Shown piece after piece: positions 36,197-45,859 of a stretch of 64,000 nt of DNA. The stretch is from an uncultured Marinobacter sp. GTDB lineage: Bacteria; Pseudomonadota; Gammaproteobacteria; Pseudomonadales; Oleiphilaceae. The position numbers were made by a program, and so were the translations under genes. Positions within the stretch are counted from its first letter, which is position 1, and every line of letters begins with the position of its first letter. The DNA is taken from NCBI RefSeq assembly GCF_913055835.1, contig NZ_CAJXKQ010000017.1, positions 1-64,000 of the forward strand, written 5' to 3'. The notes under the pieces are model-generated. The model was not told where the DNA came from and ran no database searches. It saw only the letters and a list, made by a program, of their open reading frames with translations.

Positions 36197-39100
36197 ATGA
36201 TCAGGCAACACTCCCTTCGTTTATGGTTGTTGCTGTGCACCATGGCAGCAGCACTCATTATCAGTGGATGCGGAGGCGGCAGCAGCTCCGGCTCCGCAAC
36301 CACACCTCCCACCGATGATTCTGCAACCATCTCCGGCACCGCAGCGGCCGGGGCACCTGTATCGGGTGTTGTGGGCGCCCGGGACGCCGCAGACAATACG
36401 GCAACAGCAGCCATCAATGCCGATGGCAGCTTCGAGCTGGACCTCTCCGAACTGACGACACCAGTTCTGCTCTACGCCAGCGGTATTGCCGGCGGTAATG
36501 CCTACCAGATGCTTTCCGTGGCGTTTGCCGATGATTTGAATGGCACGGCAAACATCACACCACTAACAGACCTGATTGTTGGTAACGCTGTGGGCCGAAG
36601 CCCCCAGGGGTTTTTCAACAACCCGGATTTCGACCTGATCCAACAGGCAGCTATCGAGACTCAGGAAGAGGCGCTGAAGACGCGTTTAAAGCCCTTGCTT
36701 GATGCCCTGGGCGTTGAAGACGATTTCGATCTTCGCAACTCACCCTTTACTGCTAACCGCTCAGGGTTCGACGCCGCTCTGGATGTAATCGAGGTACAGA
36801 TCGATCCGGGCACGAATACGGCGACCATTACCAACCGGGTAAATCCGACCCAGACCATAACCAACAGTTTTGTTCAGCCGGAAAGCGAGGAAACCACGCT
36901 GGAGGTGAACGAGACCGAAATCAGCGATGGTGTTACCACATTGCAGGCGCTGAACGCCCTGGCAACTTCCTTTGCCAACGCGCTAGAAAGCCAGGATGAA
37001 ACTGCTCTGCAGAACCTGGTCACCAACGACTTCCTGAACAACGGCGAGACACTTAGCGGGTTTGCAACGCGGTTGGCCGGCTCTCCGGAAGGTATTGAAG
37101 ATGCAGGGGAACTGGCGGCAGACATTCGCAACTGGTCCCTGGCAGAGCTTGGCGAAGGTACCGCGAAGCTGAACGTTGGCCAGGCCCAGGGACCATGGCA
37201 GGCTATCAATGATAACGGCGATTGGAAACTCCAGGGCAACCAGCTGGAATTTTTCGTCTTTGTTGAGCCTACCCACCGATACGAGAATGGCGCTGACAGC
37301 CTGGTGATTGAAGAAATCGCAACGCTGATTTATGCCGGCTTCCCCTCAGCAAGCCTGGGCTCAGTGGCCGATTCCAGCGTTACCGTTTCCGGTGACCTGG
37401 AGAGCTTTAACGGCGGGCTGCCCATCGACTCCGAAAACAACCGTTTTGCCGACTTCCAGGGTCTGCCGGCTGGCTCCATCAGCTCCGGCGATCAGGTCAC
37501 GTTTGCCTGGAATAACCCGGTCGAAGGGGTTGTCGATTCCACAGCGACCTTTACCATTCGCCGTGGCAGCCCCGACTTCAGCAATGGCGCGCCGGAAATC
37601 ACTACGGCTTCAGCTGATCTGGCGGCCGATGAGTACAGCTTCCAGTGGACTCTGCCTCCGGGCTACGACGCCGTATCCGTGCGCAACAACTTTACCGGCC
37701 AGACCTCAGGCGGCCAGGGCGGCGGCTTTACTGGCAATCCGCTGGCAAACGATGCCACCAGCTTTACCGGCACTTTGCCTGAAAGCTATGTACCCGCCGA
37801 AACAGATCAACTCCGGTTAATTGCCCGGGATCCATTCGGTGTCTTCGTCTCCGCAAGGCTGGCAAATCCATTCCCGGACCAGGTGCCAGCGCCAATGGCA
37901 GAAAACGCTCTGATCGGCAGCTGGATCGCACGCAATGGCGATCGGGCGGATAACGCCCCATGGGTCCAGATTACCTTCCTGGAAAGCGGTTATTACATGC
38001 ATCAGGAGCTGGATCTGCCTTACCGCCCCGCGGAGGATACTTCTGGCGAGCAGGGCCTGGAGCTGGGTCAGTACCAATGGGATAACCAGACCGGCGAGAT
38101 TACGGTTTCTCAAATCGTACGGGACGACAACGGCGCATGGGGACTGACCGACGTCGAGAACGGTAGTGAGCGGCTCGCCCTGCGAATCGACGGTGACACT
38201 CTTACCGCTTATGATCCGGATGTTGGCCTGACAGAAACAACGGAGTTTACCCGGGTCCCGCTGAATCAGTCGGGCATCACCGGAACTTGGCTCGTGCAGG
38301 ATTCTGCGGACCCCACCAACGTCTCTGTATTGACGGTTCTGGCGGATGATTTCTACTTGCTGGGCACGACCCAGCCAGCCGATCAAACGGGTTCCCCCGG
38401 TCTCGAATTTGGCACCTTCACCTACAACAGTGAAACGCTAGTGCTAAATCCCAGCCCGCTCCTCGACCAGAACGGCGAATATGGTCTGTCAGATCCGATG
38501 CAGGGTTTTGACTATGTCACCGTGATTGAAGGCGCCCTGATCATTGATGATGGAGAAGTCTTCCAACTGAGTGAGATCGCCCCGGGCGTAGCGCCCAGTG
38601 ACGGCACACTCACGGTCAACTATGTGAGCCCGGATGATGAAATCACTGCGGGCCCTGCCGTCACCGGAGACTTCCATTACCTTCGGGCAGCCGCTGGGCT
38701 TGAAAGTTCAAGGGTGAACAATCCACCAACGGTGTTTCAGGCACACTATGCGCATCTGGGCGCCAGCATCGCGGACAATTCCGATGGAACCGGGACACTC
38801 AGCTGGTCGAACTTTTGTGTAGGCGACCTGCTGATCGATTCAGGTGCTAGCGAGGACGGACGGGATGCTGTGTTCGATTCCATCAGTGAATGCTTCGGCT
38901 TAAGCAGCAGTTTCGACCTAACCTTCACCGAAACCGGGCTTTTCGCAGCTGTTCCGGAAAGCACCATGATTGACCCCGAGGACGGCTCCCAGATTGTCAC
39001 CGGCGCGACAGAGATTGACTTCCGGGCGCTTGATGCTGGTCGCAGCCTCTTTATTGCCACTGAGGCGAATACCTTCCAGTTCGAGGAGAGTGACGGAAGT

Positions 39101-40039
39101 TTCACCGAAGGTCGTGACATGAATACCCATGTACTGAGCAAGACAGATCCGTCGCTGACCGTCGATTCGCTCGCCGGGGACTGGGGCTTCGCCACCTTGC
39201 GCATCTCCAACATCGTTGATGATTTCGACGCAGTCGTACCGAACGAGATGGAGTACGGAGCAGGGGCCCTTAACATCAGCGTTGATGCCGCTGGCAACGC
39301 CACTCTGACCGACGAAGTACAGCTGAATGTCGGCCAGGGCCTGAAACCCCTGGTGAATAGCGATATCTTCATTGATACAAGGAACGAAGAAACCGCACTC
39401 AACGTTGATCTTGGCGCTTTCGGGCTCACAACTGATGGCACGCTGGACCTGCTGAATGGCGAGCTCGGCGGATTTGTGTCGCAGGGCAGCGACGTAATGA
39501 CACTGGGGCTTCCCAATCCATTCACGCCCTATACCGTGCAGACCGAAGAATCGTCGTTCCTCATCGGTGTAAAACTGGACCCGAACTTCCAGGCCACCGA
39601 CCTCGCCGGAAAGTCCTACGACATAATGTTGAAAGGCTATTTCGCCGGACAGAATTATTTTGAAACGGACATCTTCCTGCCAGGTGCAACACTGGAATTC
39701 GACGCCAGTGGCACAGCAATCTCACAAAGGGGCCTTACCTTTGCCTATTCCAATTTCGGTCTGAACACCGACGTTGTGGATGTAACCCGGCAATCTGCAG
39801 GCCTCCCTGCCAACACCTGGACTTATCAGGTCGACGGCCCGACTGGGCTGATCAGAATGGAATCCCCTCAATACACGTATTCTGGCGGGGACGTTGGCTA
39901 TGGTGAACAGTTCGGTTATTCCTCTGCAGACAACCGGTTGCTGGTACTGGTCTCGCGCTTCTACGACAACTCTGGAGGTGTACCAATGGGACCCGCTGGC
40001 GTTTACATAGCCTACGCCATCTGCAACAACTGCAACTGA
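36197..40039 (+). CDS. giant surface lipoprotein with repeated W-modules
   Basis: A 1280-residue predicted lipoprotein; not assigned to a named family. The lipobox LIISGC is followed by GGGSSSGSATTPPTDD, a low-complexity tether. A carboxypeptidase-regulatory-like beta segment comes next (ATISGTAAAGAPVSGVV). A module opening G(S/T/D)W recurs near residues 572 (LIGSWIARNGD), 693 (ITGTWLVQDSAD) and 991 (LAGDWGFATLR), suggesting tandem lipocalin-like repeats. It is acidic throughout. The ATG at 36197 has GAGG at proper spacing; one at 36182 is also in frame. It ends at an intrinsic terminator. Probably exposed on the cell surface; function unknown. Confidence 0.75.
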   Translation: MIRQHSLRLWLLLCTMAAALIISGCGGGSSSGSATTPPTDDSATISGTAAAGAPVSGVVGARDAADNTATAAINADGSFELDLSELTTPVLLYASGIAGGNAYQMLSVAFADDLNGTANITPLTDLIVGNAVGRSPQGFFNNPDFDLIQQAAIETQEEALKTRLKPLLDALGVEDDFDLRNSPFTANRSGFDAALDVIEVQIDPGTNTATITNRVNPTQTITNSFVQPESEETTLEVNETEISDGVTTLQALNALATSFANALESQDETALQNLVTNDFLNNGETLSGFATRLAGSPEGIEDAGELAADIRNWSLAELGEGTAKLNVGQAQGPWQAINDNGDWKLQGNQLEFFVFVEPTHRYENGADSLVIEEIATLIYAGFPSASLGSVADSSVTVSGDLESFNGGLPIDSENNRFADFQGLPAGSISSGDQVTFAWNNPVEGVVDSTATFTIRRGSPDFSNGAPEITTASADLAADEYSFQWTLPPGYDAVSVRNNFTGQTSGGQGGGFTGNPLANDATSFTGTLPESYVPAETDQLRLIARDPFGVFVSARLANPFPDQVPAPMAENALIGSWIARNGDRADNAPWVQITFLESGYYMHQELDLPYRPAEDTSGEQGLELGQYQWDNQTGEITVSQIVRDDNGAWGLTDVENGSERLALRIDGDTLTAYDPDVGLTETTEFTRVPLNQSGITGTWLVQDSADPTNVSVLTVLADDFYLLGTTQPADQTGSPGLEFGTFTYNSETLVLNPSPLLDQNGEYGLSDPMQGFDYVTVIEGALIIDDGEVFQLSEIAPGVAPSDGTLTVNYVSPDDEITAGPAVTGDFHYLRAAAGLESSRVNNPPTVFQAHYAHLGASIADNSDGTGTLSWSNFCVGDLLIDSGASEDGRDAVFDSISECFGLSSSFDLTFTETGLFAAVPESTMIDPEDGSQIVTGATEIDFRALDAGRSLFIATEANTFQFEESDGSFTEGRDMNTHVLSKTDPSLTVDSLAGDWGFATLRISNIVDDFDAVVPNEMEYGAGALNISVDAAGNATLTDEVQLNVGQGLKPLVNSDIFIDTRNEETALNVDLGAFGLTTDGTLDLLNGELGGFVSQGSDVMTLGLPNPFTPYTVQTEESSFLIGVKLDPNFQATDLAGKSYDIMLKGYFAGQNYFETDIFLPGATLEFDASGTAISQRGLTFAYSNFGLNTDVVDVTRQSAGLPANTWTYQVDGPTGLIRMESPQYTYSGGDVGYGEQFGYSSADNRLLVLVSRFYDNSGGVPMGPAGVYIAYAICNNCN

Positions 40040-40062
40040 CTCCTCAACTGATTTTTCTCTTC

Positions 40063-40088
40063 AGCCCCGCCAAGTGCGGGGCTTTTTT
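40063..40088 (+). terminator. intrinsic terminator after the giant lipoprotein
   Basis: AGCCCCGC pairs with GCGGGGCT across CAAGT and runs into TTTTTT. It begins 24 bases after the stop codon and separates this gene from the LuxR gene. Confidence 0.92.
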
Positions 40089-40174
40089 ATGGATGTTTGG
40101 CACAGACTGCAAGCCTGTGCTTTACTTGCAGGACGCAACCAATATGTACAAAAAAGCAACAGGGAGCGATTGGT

Positions 40175-41305
40175 TTGAAGGATCCGGGGTCGGAAGTCCC
40201 TCACTTGCTGGATGATCTGTATGAGCGAGCGACCGCCCCGGACCAGTGGCCGGAGTTCCTTGCCAAGCTTATGGTTCTGTTCCGTGGAGAAACCGCCACC
40301 ATACGTCTGAGCGACCTGGACAATCCGGTAATTCACCAATCCTATACCACCGGCTTCCGACAGGAAATCAATCAAATATACGAAGCCGAGGGCGTTGAGC
40401 GTGATCCCTTCAGGGATGCATTGGCGGCGTTGCCGGTCGGCAAGGCGCTAGAGAGTACCGCGGTTATTGAAGACCGGGCGTTCGAAGGTTCCGTCCACTA
40501 CCAATCCGTGTTTCGGCCCAACGGCAACTTTTATGCGTTGGGCACCCAATTCGAGCGCCAGAACGGTCAGGCAATGCATGTGGGCATTCACCGACCGAAA
40601 CAAAAGGGCCCCTTCAGTAACGACGAACTCAAACTGCTGGAGCTCTTCAGCCCCCATCTTCGTCGAGTCGTGAAACTATCGCGCATGATGGCCGACCTGA
40701 ACGAAGCACTCTCTGTCGCCAGGCACGCCCTTGACAGATTACCGTTCGGAGTCTGGTACATGGACAGCGAATTACGGGTGCAATGGATGAACGCCAGCGC
40801 AGAAGAAGCCTTTGCCACCAACAGTTTTGGCCTGAAAGTCCAATACAATCGTCTTCGAATGCTGGCCGCAGGCGCATCCACAACCCTGCGAGCCATGGTA
40901 CGACGTCTGACTGAGCATCGCTCGCTCACGGAAACCGTAAAACTCGGGCAAACCGGTGCCTGCCTGCTCATGGTGCCAACCTGCACCTCCGGAACCAGTC
41001 TTCACATAATCCGCTCACCGGCACCCAAGATTCTCTGCTTTCTGCTGGACACCACCCGGCCAGCAGAACTGGACGAGAATCGGCTGACCACGATGTATCA
41101 CCTCACTCCTGCGGAGTACCGGCTTGCAAACCTTCTGGTAACCGGCCTCGATGTCAACGAGGCCAGCGCAGTGCTTGAGATTTCTCCTCACACCGGCAGG
41201 ACACAGCTCAAATCCATCATGCGCAAGACCGGCGTTCGCCGTCAGGCGAGCCTGCAGCGAATACTGCTCCTCTGCGCAGATACGCTAAGGGCTTCTGATG
41301 ACTGA
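40175..41305 (+). CDS. LuxR-type transcriptional regulator
   Basis: A 376-residue regulator. The C-terminal helix-turn-helix (about 312-370) reads YHLTPAEYRLANLLVTGLDVNEAS, then EISPHTGRTQLKSIMRKTGV, a LuxR/GerE-type domain. The N-terminal ~300 residues look like a sensory region (DDLYERATAPDQWPEFLAKL opening, later GVWYMDSELRVQWMNASAEEAF resembling PAS), as in a group of marine LuxR proteins. The frame opens at 40097, but that part overlaps the terminator zone. The TTG at 40175 has AGGGAG eight bases upstream and is preferred. It overlaps the hydrolase gene by eight bases, so the two form one operon. Confidence 0.78.
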   Translation: MKDPGSEVPHLLDDLYERATAPDQWPEFLAKLMVLFRGETATIRLSDLDNPVIHQSYTTGFRQEINQIYEAEGVERDPFRDALAALPVGKALESTAVIEDRAFEGSVHYQSVFRPNGNFYALGTQFERQNGQAMHVGIHRPKQKGPFSNDELKLLELFSPHLRRVVKLSRMMADLNEALSVARHALDRLPFGVWYMDSELRVQWMNASAEEAFATNSFGLKVQYNRLRMLAAGASTTLRAMVRRLTEHRSLTETVKLGQTGACLLMVPTCTSGTSLHIIRSPAPKILCFLLDTTRPAELDENRLTTMYHLTPAEYRLANLLVTGLDVNEASAVLEISPHTGRTQLKSIMRKTGVRRQASLQRILLLCADTLRASDD

Positions 41306-42146
41306 TGCCGCAAGAAACCAGAACCTGCAACTTTCAGACGGCCGAAGCCTGAGTTTTTCAGACACCGGCACCGGCGAAAATGGCACTTGGATCCACTGCC
41401 ATGGAATTCCGGGATCCCGTAACGAACTGCGTCACCTCGAGAGCGCTCTGTTCCATGCCGGGGTTCGAGTCATTGTTCCGGATCGCCCCGGCTATGGACA
41501 GTCCAGCCCCTGCCCCAGTTATGGATTTTCACACCATTCGGATGATCTGAGGCAACTGGCCGACTATCTGGAACTGGATGATTTCCTGCTATCCGGGTTC
41601 TCCGGGGGCGGCGTATTCGCCATGGCCGCCGCCCATGATCTGGGTAAACGAATCGAGCAACTGGTGATCGCAGCAACACCAGCGGTTCCTCTGATGGACA
41701 ACCCCTTCGATTATGCCTCAGAACTTACCGCCAGTACCTGGCGAGCAGCGCTGGACGATCGCGATGCGCTGGCAAAAGAATTGGAGCTCATTACTGGTTC
41801 TGTGGATGTGCTATTGGAAGCGCTCATAGGGGCCGCAGGCGATCAGGAGGAGCACTACCTGTCATCAAACTCTATTCGTCCGGGCTTTACGGAGAACCTT
41901 AGCGCCGCGCTGGAACAGGGATCCAAAACGGCAGCCGATGCGCTTGCCAGGGATTCGTTTCTGACAGCCCAATCATGGCCTTTTTCACCCCAGGACATAC
42001 ACCTTCCAGTGCGGGTGATTCATGGCTCGGGGGACAGGCTTGTGCACATAGAGCACCAGAGCACGTTGTCCAGCAACTTTCCGGACGGTTCCCCCGAGGT
42101 CATCAGCGGCGCTCACTACGGCGCTCTTTCGGCTATCTGGAACTGA
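41298..42146 (+). CDS. alpha/beta hydrolase
   Basis: A 282-residue cytoplasmic alpha/beta-fold hydrolase. The oxyanion motif is HGIPGS (35-40), the nucleophile Ser102 lies in SGFSGGG, and candidate acid and base are in HGSGDRLVHIEH and SGAHYGAL near the end. No signal peptide. Substrate unknown. The start overlaps the LuxR gene by eight bases. A regulator plus hydrolase pair suggests that the enzyme's substrate or product is what the regulator senses (inference). Confidence 0.83.
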   Translation: MTDAARNQNLQLSDGRSLSFSDTGTGENGTWIHCHGIPGSRNELRHLESALFHAGVRVIVPDRPGYGQSSPCPSYGFSHHSDDLRQLADYLELDDFLLSGFSGGGVFAMAAAHDLGKRIEQLVIAATPAVPLMDNPFDYASELTASTWRAALDDRDALAKELELITGSVDVLLEALIGAAGDQEEHYLSSNSIRPGFTENLSAALEQGSKTAADALARDSFLTAQSWPFSPQDIHLPVRVIHGSGDRLVHIEHQSTLSSNFPDGSPEVISGAHYGALSAIWN

Positions 42147-42179
42147 ATCTGCGGCTGTGCCCATCAGAAAAGCTGATGC

Positions 42180-43274
42180 TCAATAATTGTAAGAAAGCCC
42201 CAGACTGATGGCGCGAACGCTGGACCACGTTACCTCATCGGCAGATACCATTGCCTGCCATTTCCCTCTGGTCAGTTCCAACCGTATCGATTCCAACTCC
42301 GGCCAGTAGCTAGCCAGTATCCGTGCGCCACCTGCGAACGTTCGCCCGAAGCCGGCGCCATAGAGCCCATAACCGAATTGATAGTGGCCGTGCACGACTG
42401 CGAGCCAAGCGCCCTCTTGCCACTGGGCCGTACCATAAAACCTGGGATCCAGATCCTGATAAAAAGTGTCCCGATACCCTTCCGTGCCAGATATCGTTGG
42501 GGCAAATACAGCGTAGCCATCGTCATCGAAGGACTTATTGTCGGTGTTTGCCTGGGCTCGCGTGAAAGGCGCATCCTTCCATCGAATCCGTGAGAAAAGA
42601 TCCTCGGCCCGGAGGTTCAAATCGAGCTTTTCCATGGGTTGCCAGCTGGCGGCAATATCAAAAGCCCAACCGATGCCACTGGCTTTCTCTACATCCGGCC
42701 GATCAAAGATCACGTCCCGGTAGTAGAGATAGTCAACGTCTGCGCTGAAGTCGTAGTCATTCTCGGCGGCCGCTACAAACTCCCCATCAAGGGTGCCGCT
42801 CATCAAATGGCGGGTTTTGAAGACGGAAATGCCGCCGGAAATCGTCCAGGATTCGTCGCTATGTCGATAGCCAGACCGGATTCCGGACCCCGAAAAACCA
42901 TTAACGCGCAGAGCAACGGGAATCTGCTCGCCTTCGTTCAGCGGCTCCTTGCGGGCAATCCGTCCATAAAAGCTCACGGCCTGAGAATTCATCCTCAGAT
43001 CCGCCAGCGCACGGGTGAAAACCGAAACCTCGATTCCTTGCTCCCGAAAACCGGCCTCCGCATGGCTGATCGCCCATTGGCGGCTACCTGAATCGAATTC
43101 ACTGCCCCAATCGCTCAGTGTGGTTTTGATTGGCTCCGGCTCACTGACCAGTTGGGTCTCGAACCTGCCAAACATCTCCACGGCCAGCACTGTATTGGCA
43201 TTAACACTCGCTATAACGAAAAAAAAGGCGGGGCCGAAGCCCCACCTTTCTTTCCGGTTTCCCGGCACTTTCAT
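42180..43274 (-). CDS. predicted outer-membrane beta-barrel protein
   Basis: A 364-residue protein with a likely signal peptide (basic KVPGNRKER, hydrophobic WGFGPAFFFVIASV, cleavage near VNANTVLA) and then alternating amphipathic strands, many ending in Tyr or Trp (DYLYYRD, HGHYQFGYGLYGAGFG). It ends SLGLSYNY, an aromatic terminus as in outer-membrane barrels. The ATG overlaps the stop of the upstream lipoprotein gene by one base (TGATG). An intrinsic terminator lies inside codons about 10-19, so the start or expression is unusual. No named family recognised; partnership with the lipoprotein is inferred. Confidence 0.65.
   Translation of the reverse strand: MKVPGNRKERWGFGPAFFFVIASVNANTVLAVEMFGRFETQLVSEPEPIKTTLSDWGSEFDSGSRQWAISHAEAGFREQGIEVSVFTRALADLRMNSQAVSFYGRIARKEPLNEGEQIPVALRVNGFSGSGIRSGYRHSDESWTISGGISVFKTRHLMSGTLDGEFVAAAENDYDFSADVDYLYYRDVIFDRPDVEKASGIGWAFDIAASWQPMEKLDLNLRAEDLFSRIRWKDAPFTRAQANTDNKSFDDDGYAVFAPTISGTEGYRDTFYQDLDPRFYGTAQWQEGAWLAVVHGHYQFGYGLYGAGFGRTFAGGARILASYWPELESIRLELTRGKWQAMVSADEVTWSSVRAISLGLSYNY
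43219..43246 (-). terminator. intrinsic terminator inside the barrel gene's 5' codons
   Basis: In the minus-strand RNA GGUGGGGC pairs with GCCCCGCC over a UUCG tetraloop (one G-U pair) and is followed by eight U. It lies 28-55 bases beyond the lipoprotein stop, and also encodes WGFGPAFFF of the next protein. Confidence 0.88.
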
Positions 43275-45859
43275 CAGAACAATGTCTCGAACACGGTTTC
43301 TTCGCCGTTCGGATAGGTGATGACCGGAACGCCGTTTCGCAGTTCTACGTCACCGATGTCCTCACCGTTAACGAAGACATTACCTGTCAGACTCTGCTCT
43401 CCACTGGCCGCTTCCGAACCAACCGCTTCCAGTCGGAATCCTTGCGGGTTCCAGAATGCCAGGCTGATTTCCGGGTTTTCAGCGTTCAGCTCATCGGTGC
43501 TGACCTTGAGGCTGTAGCTGCCGCCATCCCAGCTGACGTTTGCGAGCACGCTGCCACCGTTCAGAGTTGAACGTGTCAGGGTAGCCACAGCTGTTGCTTT
43601 TGGCATATCAACCAGAGAAACGCCTGCCGCGATGTTGAATGACAGGTTGACGAAGTTGTCGGCGGTCTCAAGGTCGGGGAAAGCAATGTCAGCATACACC
43701 TCGGCGAAATCTGACGTGCTGTTACCGTATACAGAGACATATTCAACCTGGGACTGTCCGGCAACGGTGGCACCAACGGCGGTCTCGAGTTTGCCAAGGA
43801 TCAGTTGATCAAGTGCAGCTGTTTCAGCATCGTCGAGCACGTTGCAATTGAAATCGTCGTAACCAAGCTCACTGTCAAACCAACCGGAGAACGCAACCCT
43901 TTCGCCATACGTTTCCGTTCCGGTCTCATAATCGTAGCACGACCAGTCAGACACGATATCGAACCAGAAGTCCTGTGCAGTTTCGTCATACTCAACAAAC
44001 TGCGCCACCTCAGCACGATCCACTTCAAAATCAAACGAAGCGGTTGTGTTGTTGTAGTCTAGGTATGTGAACAGGTTAAAGCGCTGGGCGGTGCTGCTGT
44101 TCAGGGATGTCGAGAGATTGAAGGTGCGCCCGGAAGTCGCTGTAAAATCACCCGAGAGAGCAAAGGACTCCGGCGAGAACGGCTCATCCAGCTCGCCAAA
44201 ACTGGAGCCCGTCATGTTTACAGCCTTCACCGAGATTTCACCGTCGAAGCTGGCCGCCTCTGGGTTGGCAAGCGCAATGGAACCGTTCAGGGCAATGGCA
44301 CTGAATTTTTCCAGAACGGCATCGGCCGCCGTAACCTCCCCTACAATCTCTTCGGAAAGTTCAAGGGTGGCAACCAGATCCAGCACTGCTCGATTAAAGC
44401 CGGTGCCATCACCGATCGTGCCACTGACAGTGACATTGTTTTGTGTGAGCAATGACAGAACCTTCTCGGCATCGTAGGTGAGGTCCAGATCGTCCTGAGC
44501 AAGGCTGGTGCCGATGACCAGATCAAAATCTCGGGTCTCTCCACCGATCTGGGAAACACTGCCAGTGGCCGTAGCCTTGAGGCCGGATTCTGTATCCTCA
44601 AAAACGAGCGTGGCGTCCATGGTACCTGTGGCAGTTGGATCTTCTTCATCAGTCCAGCTCTGCTGAGCTGTGAACTGCGTGCCACTTTCCAGAGCTTCCA
44701 ACAGCGCTGCTCGTCCTTCGGTACCGGCCAACTGCTGGGAGAAAACATCCAGTACCTTACTCACCAGATCACCAGTTACGCCAGCCTGAGCGAATACGTC
44801 ACTGACGGTTTCTGCGTCCGCATCCAGCGCAACAGAAACGGCAGACGTTTCGTCCTGCAGAGCAGCAGCAGTTTCATCGATAGAGCCGGCCCAGCTGCGG
44901 AACTGGGAAACAAACGACTGGAAGGCCGCAATCTTGTCTGCTTGCGTGGCACCCTCATCAAGATCCAGGTCTTCGTCATAGCTGGGAGCAAGGTTATCCC
45001 CTGCAGCATCAAACTGCGCGGTCTGGTTGTTCAGGGACTCTTGAGTCTCGTCATTCAGGCCGTCCGTTGTCTCGACAACAGTTTTCACAGCTGAAGAAAG
45101 GCTTGTCGCTGTAAACGCATCTTCGCTATTAATCGCCCCGTCACTAAGGGCATCGGAGAAGCTGTCCAACGACGCGGCTGCGCCATCAGTTCCACCAGCA
45201 AAGACCAACTCGGCGACGGCCGCATTCATCACCGCTGCCTGAGCTTCAGCGGCACTGGCCCCAGACAGGTCGTTCACGTCTCGAGCTACGGTGTTTTCAA
45301 TATCGAAGCCCGCCACCTGGCTTACTTCTGCTTTTGCCTGTCTCGCCGCATCTGCAACACTTTTGCCGCCAGCAACGAGGGTCTTAGCACGCTTGGCGGC
45401 CATGGTTGACCAGGCGGTTACCGGGACGCTTACGGTGCTACCTGCCGAACTGGCTTTACCAATGGCATTCAACTTAAAGTCATTTGGTAGTTCGACATCC
45501 GCGCCTTTCGTGCCGCAGGCAGAAGCATCACAAACCATGCGGGTTTCAGAGCTGACGGTGATCTCGATCTCAACGAGCCCACCCTCGTAGTTGTCGTCAA
45601 GCTCAATACGGTATTGGCCTTTGCTGTCGGTTGTTGTCGAGCCAACCGGGGTTTCCAGGCGCTCACCTGAATCATCCAACTCGTAAGCAGTTACAACAGC
45701 GTTTTTCATAATACCTTTGACAGCGGAACCGGCTACCACAGAGGTATCACCAGCGGGGCCGCTAGTTGAGGGTGACGAAGAACCGCCTCCACCACAACCG
45801 GTTACAACCAGGCCTGAGGAAACTGCAACAGCAAGCGCTAACCTTTTGAACTTATCCAA
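43274..45859 (-). CDS. large GCGGGG surface lipoprotein
   Basis: An 861-residue predicted lipoprotein. The start is a TTG at 45859 with AAGGAG just upstream; the longer frame to 45922 adds a non-signal sequence. The signal LDKFKRLALAVAVSSGLVVTGC has its lipobox Cys near residue 22, then GGGGSSSPSTSGPAGD as tether. A carboxypeptidase-regulatory-like beta domain follows (VVAGSAVKGIMKNAVVTAYEL), then a helical, Ala-rich region (about 140-330) and an acidic beta-rich C-terminal half. Same architecture as the 1280-residue lipoprotein at 36197, but without obvious W-modules. Function unknown; co-transcribed with the barrel gene. Confidence 0.75.
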   Translation of the reverse strand: MDKFKRLALAVAVSSGLVVTGCGGGGSSSPSTSGPAGDTSVVAGSAVKGIMKNAVVTAYELDDSGERLETPVGSTTTDSKGQYRIELDDNYEGGLVEIEITVSSETRMVCDASACGTKGADVELPNDFKLNAIGKASSAGSTVSVPVTAWSTMAAKRAKTLVAGGKSVADAARQAKAEVSQVAGFDIENTVARDVNDLSGASAAEAQAAVMNAAVAELVFAGGTDGAAASLDSFSDALSDGAINSEDAFTATSLSSAVKTVVETTDGLNDETQESLNNQTAQFDAAGDNLAPSYDEDLDLDEGATQADKIAAFQSFVSQFRSWAGSIDETAAALQDETSAVSVALDADAETVSDVFAQAGVTGDLVSKVLDVFSQQLAGTEGRAALLEALESGTQFTAQQSWTDEEDPTATGTMDATLVFEDTESGLKATATGSVSQIGGETRDFDLVIGTSLAQDDLDLTYDAEKVLSLLTQNNVTVSGTIGDGTGFNRAVLDLVATLELSEEIVGEVTAADAVLEKFSAIALNGSIALANPEAASFDGEISVKAVNMTGSSFGELDEPFSPESFALSGDFTATSGRTFNLSTSLNSSTAQRFNLFTYLDYNNTTASFDFEVDRAEVAQFVEYDETAQDFWFDIVSDWSCYDYETGTETYGERVAFSGWFDSELGYDDFNCNVLDDAETAALDQLILGKLETAVGATVAGQSQVEYVSVYGNSTSDFAEVYADIAFPDLETADNFVNLSFNIAAGVSLVDMPKATAVATLTRSTLNGGSVLANVSWDGGSYSLKVSTDELNAENPEISLAFWNPQGFRLEAVGSEAASGEQSLTGNVFVNGEDIGDVELRNGVPVITYPNGEETVFETLF

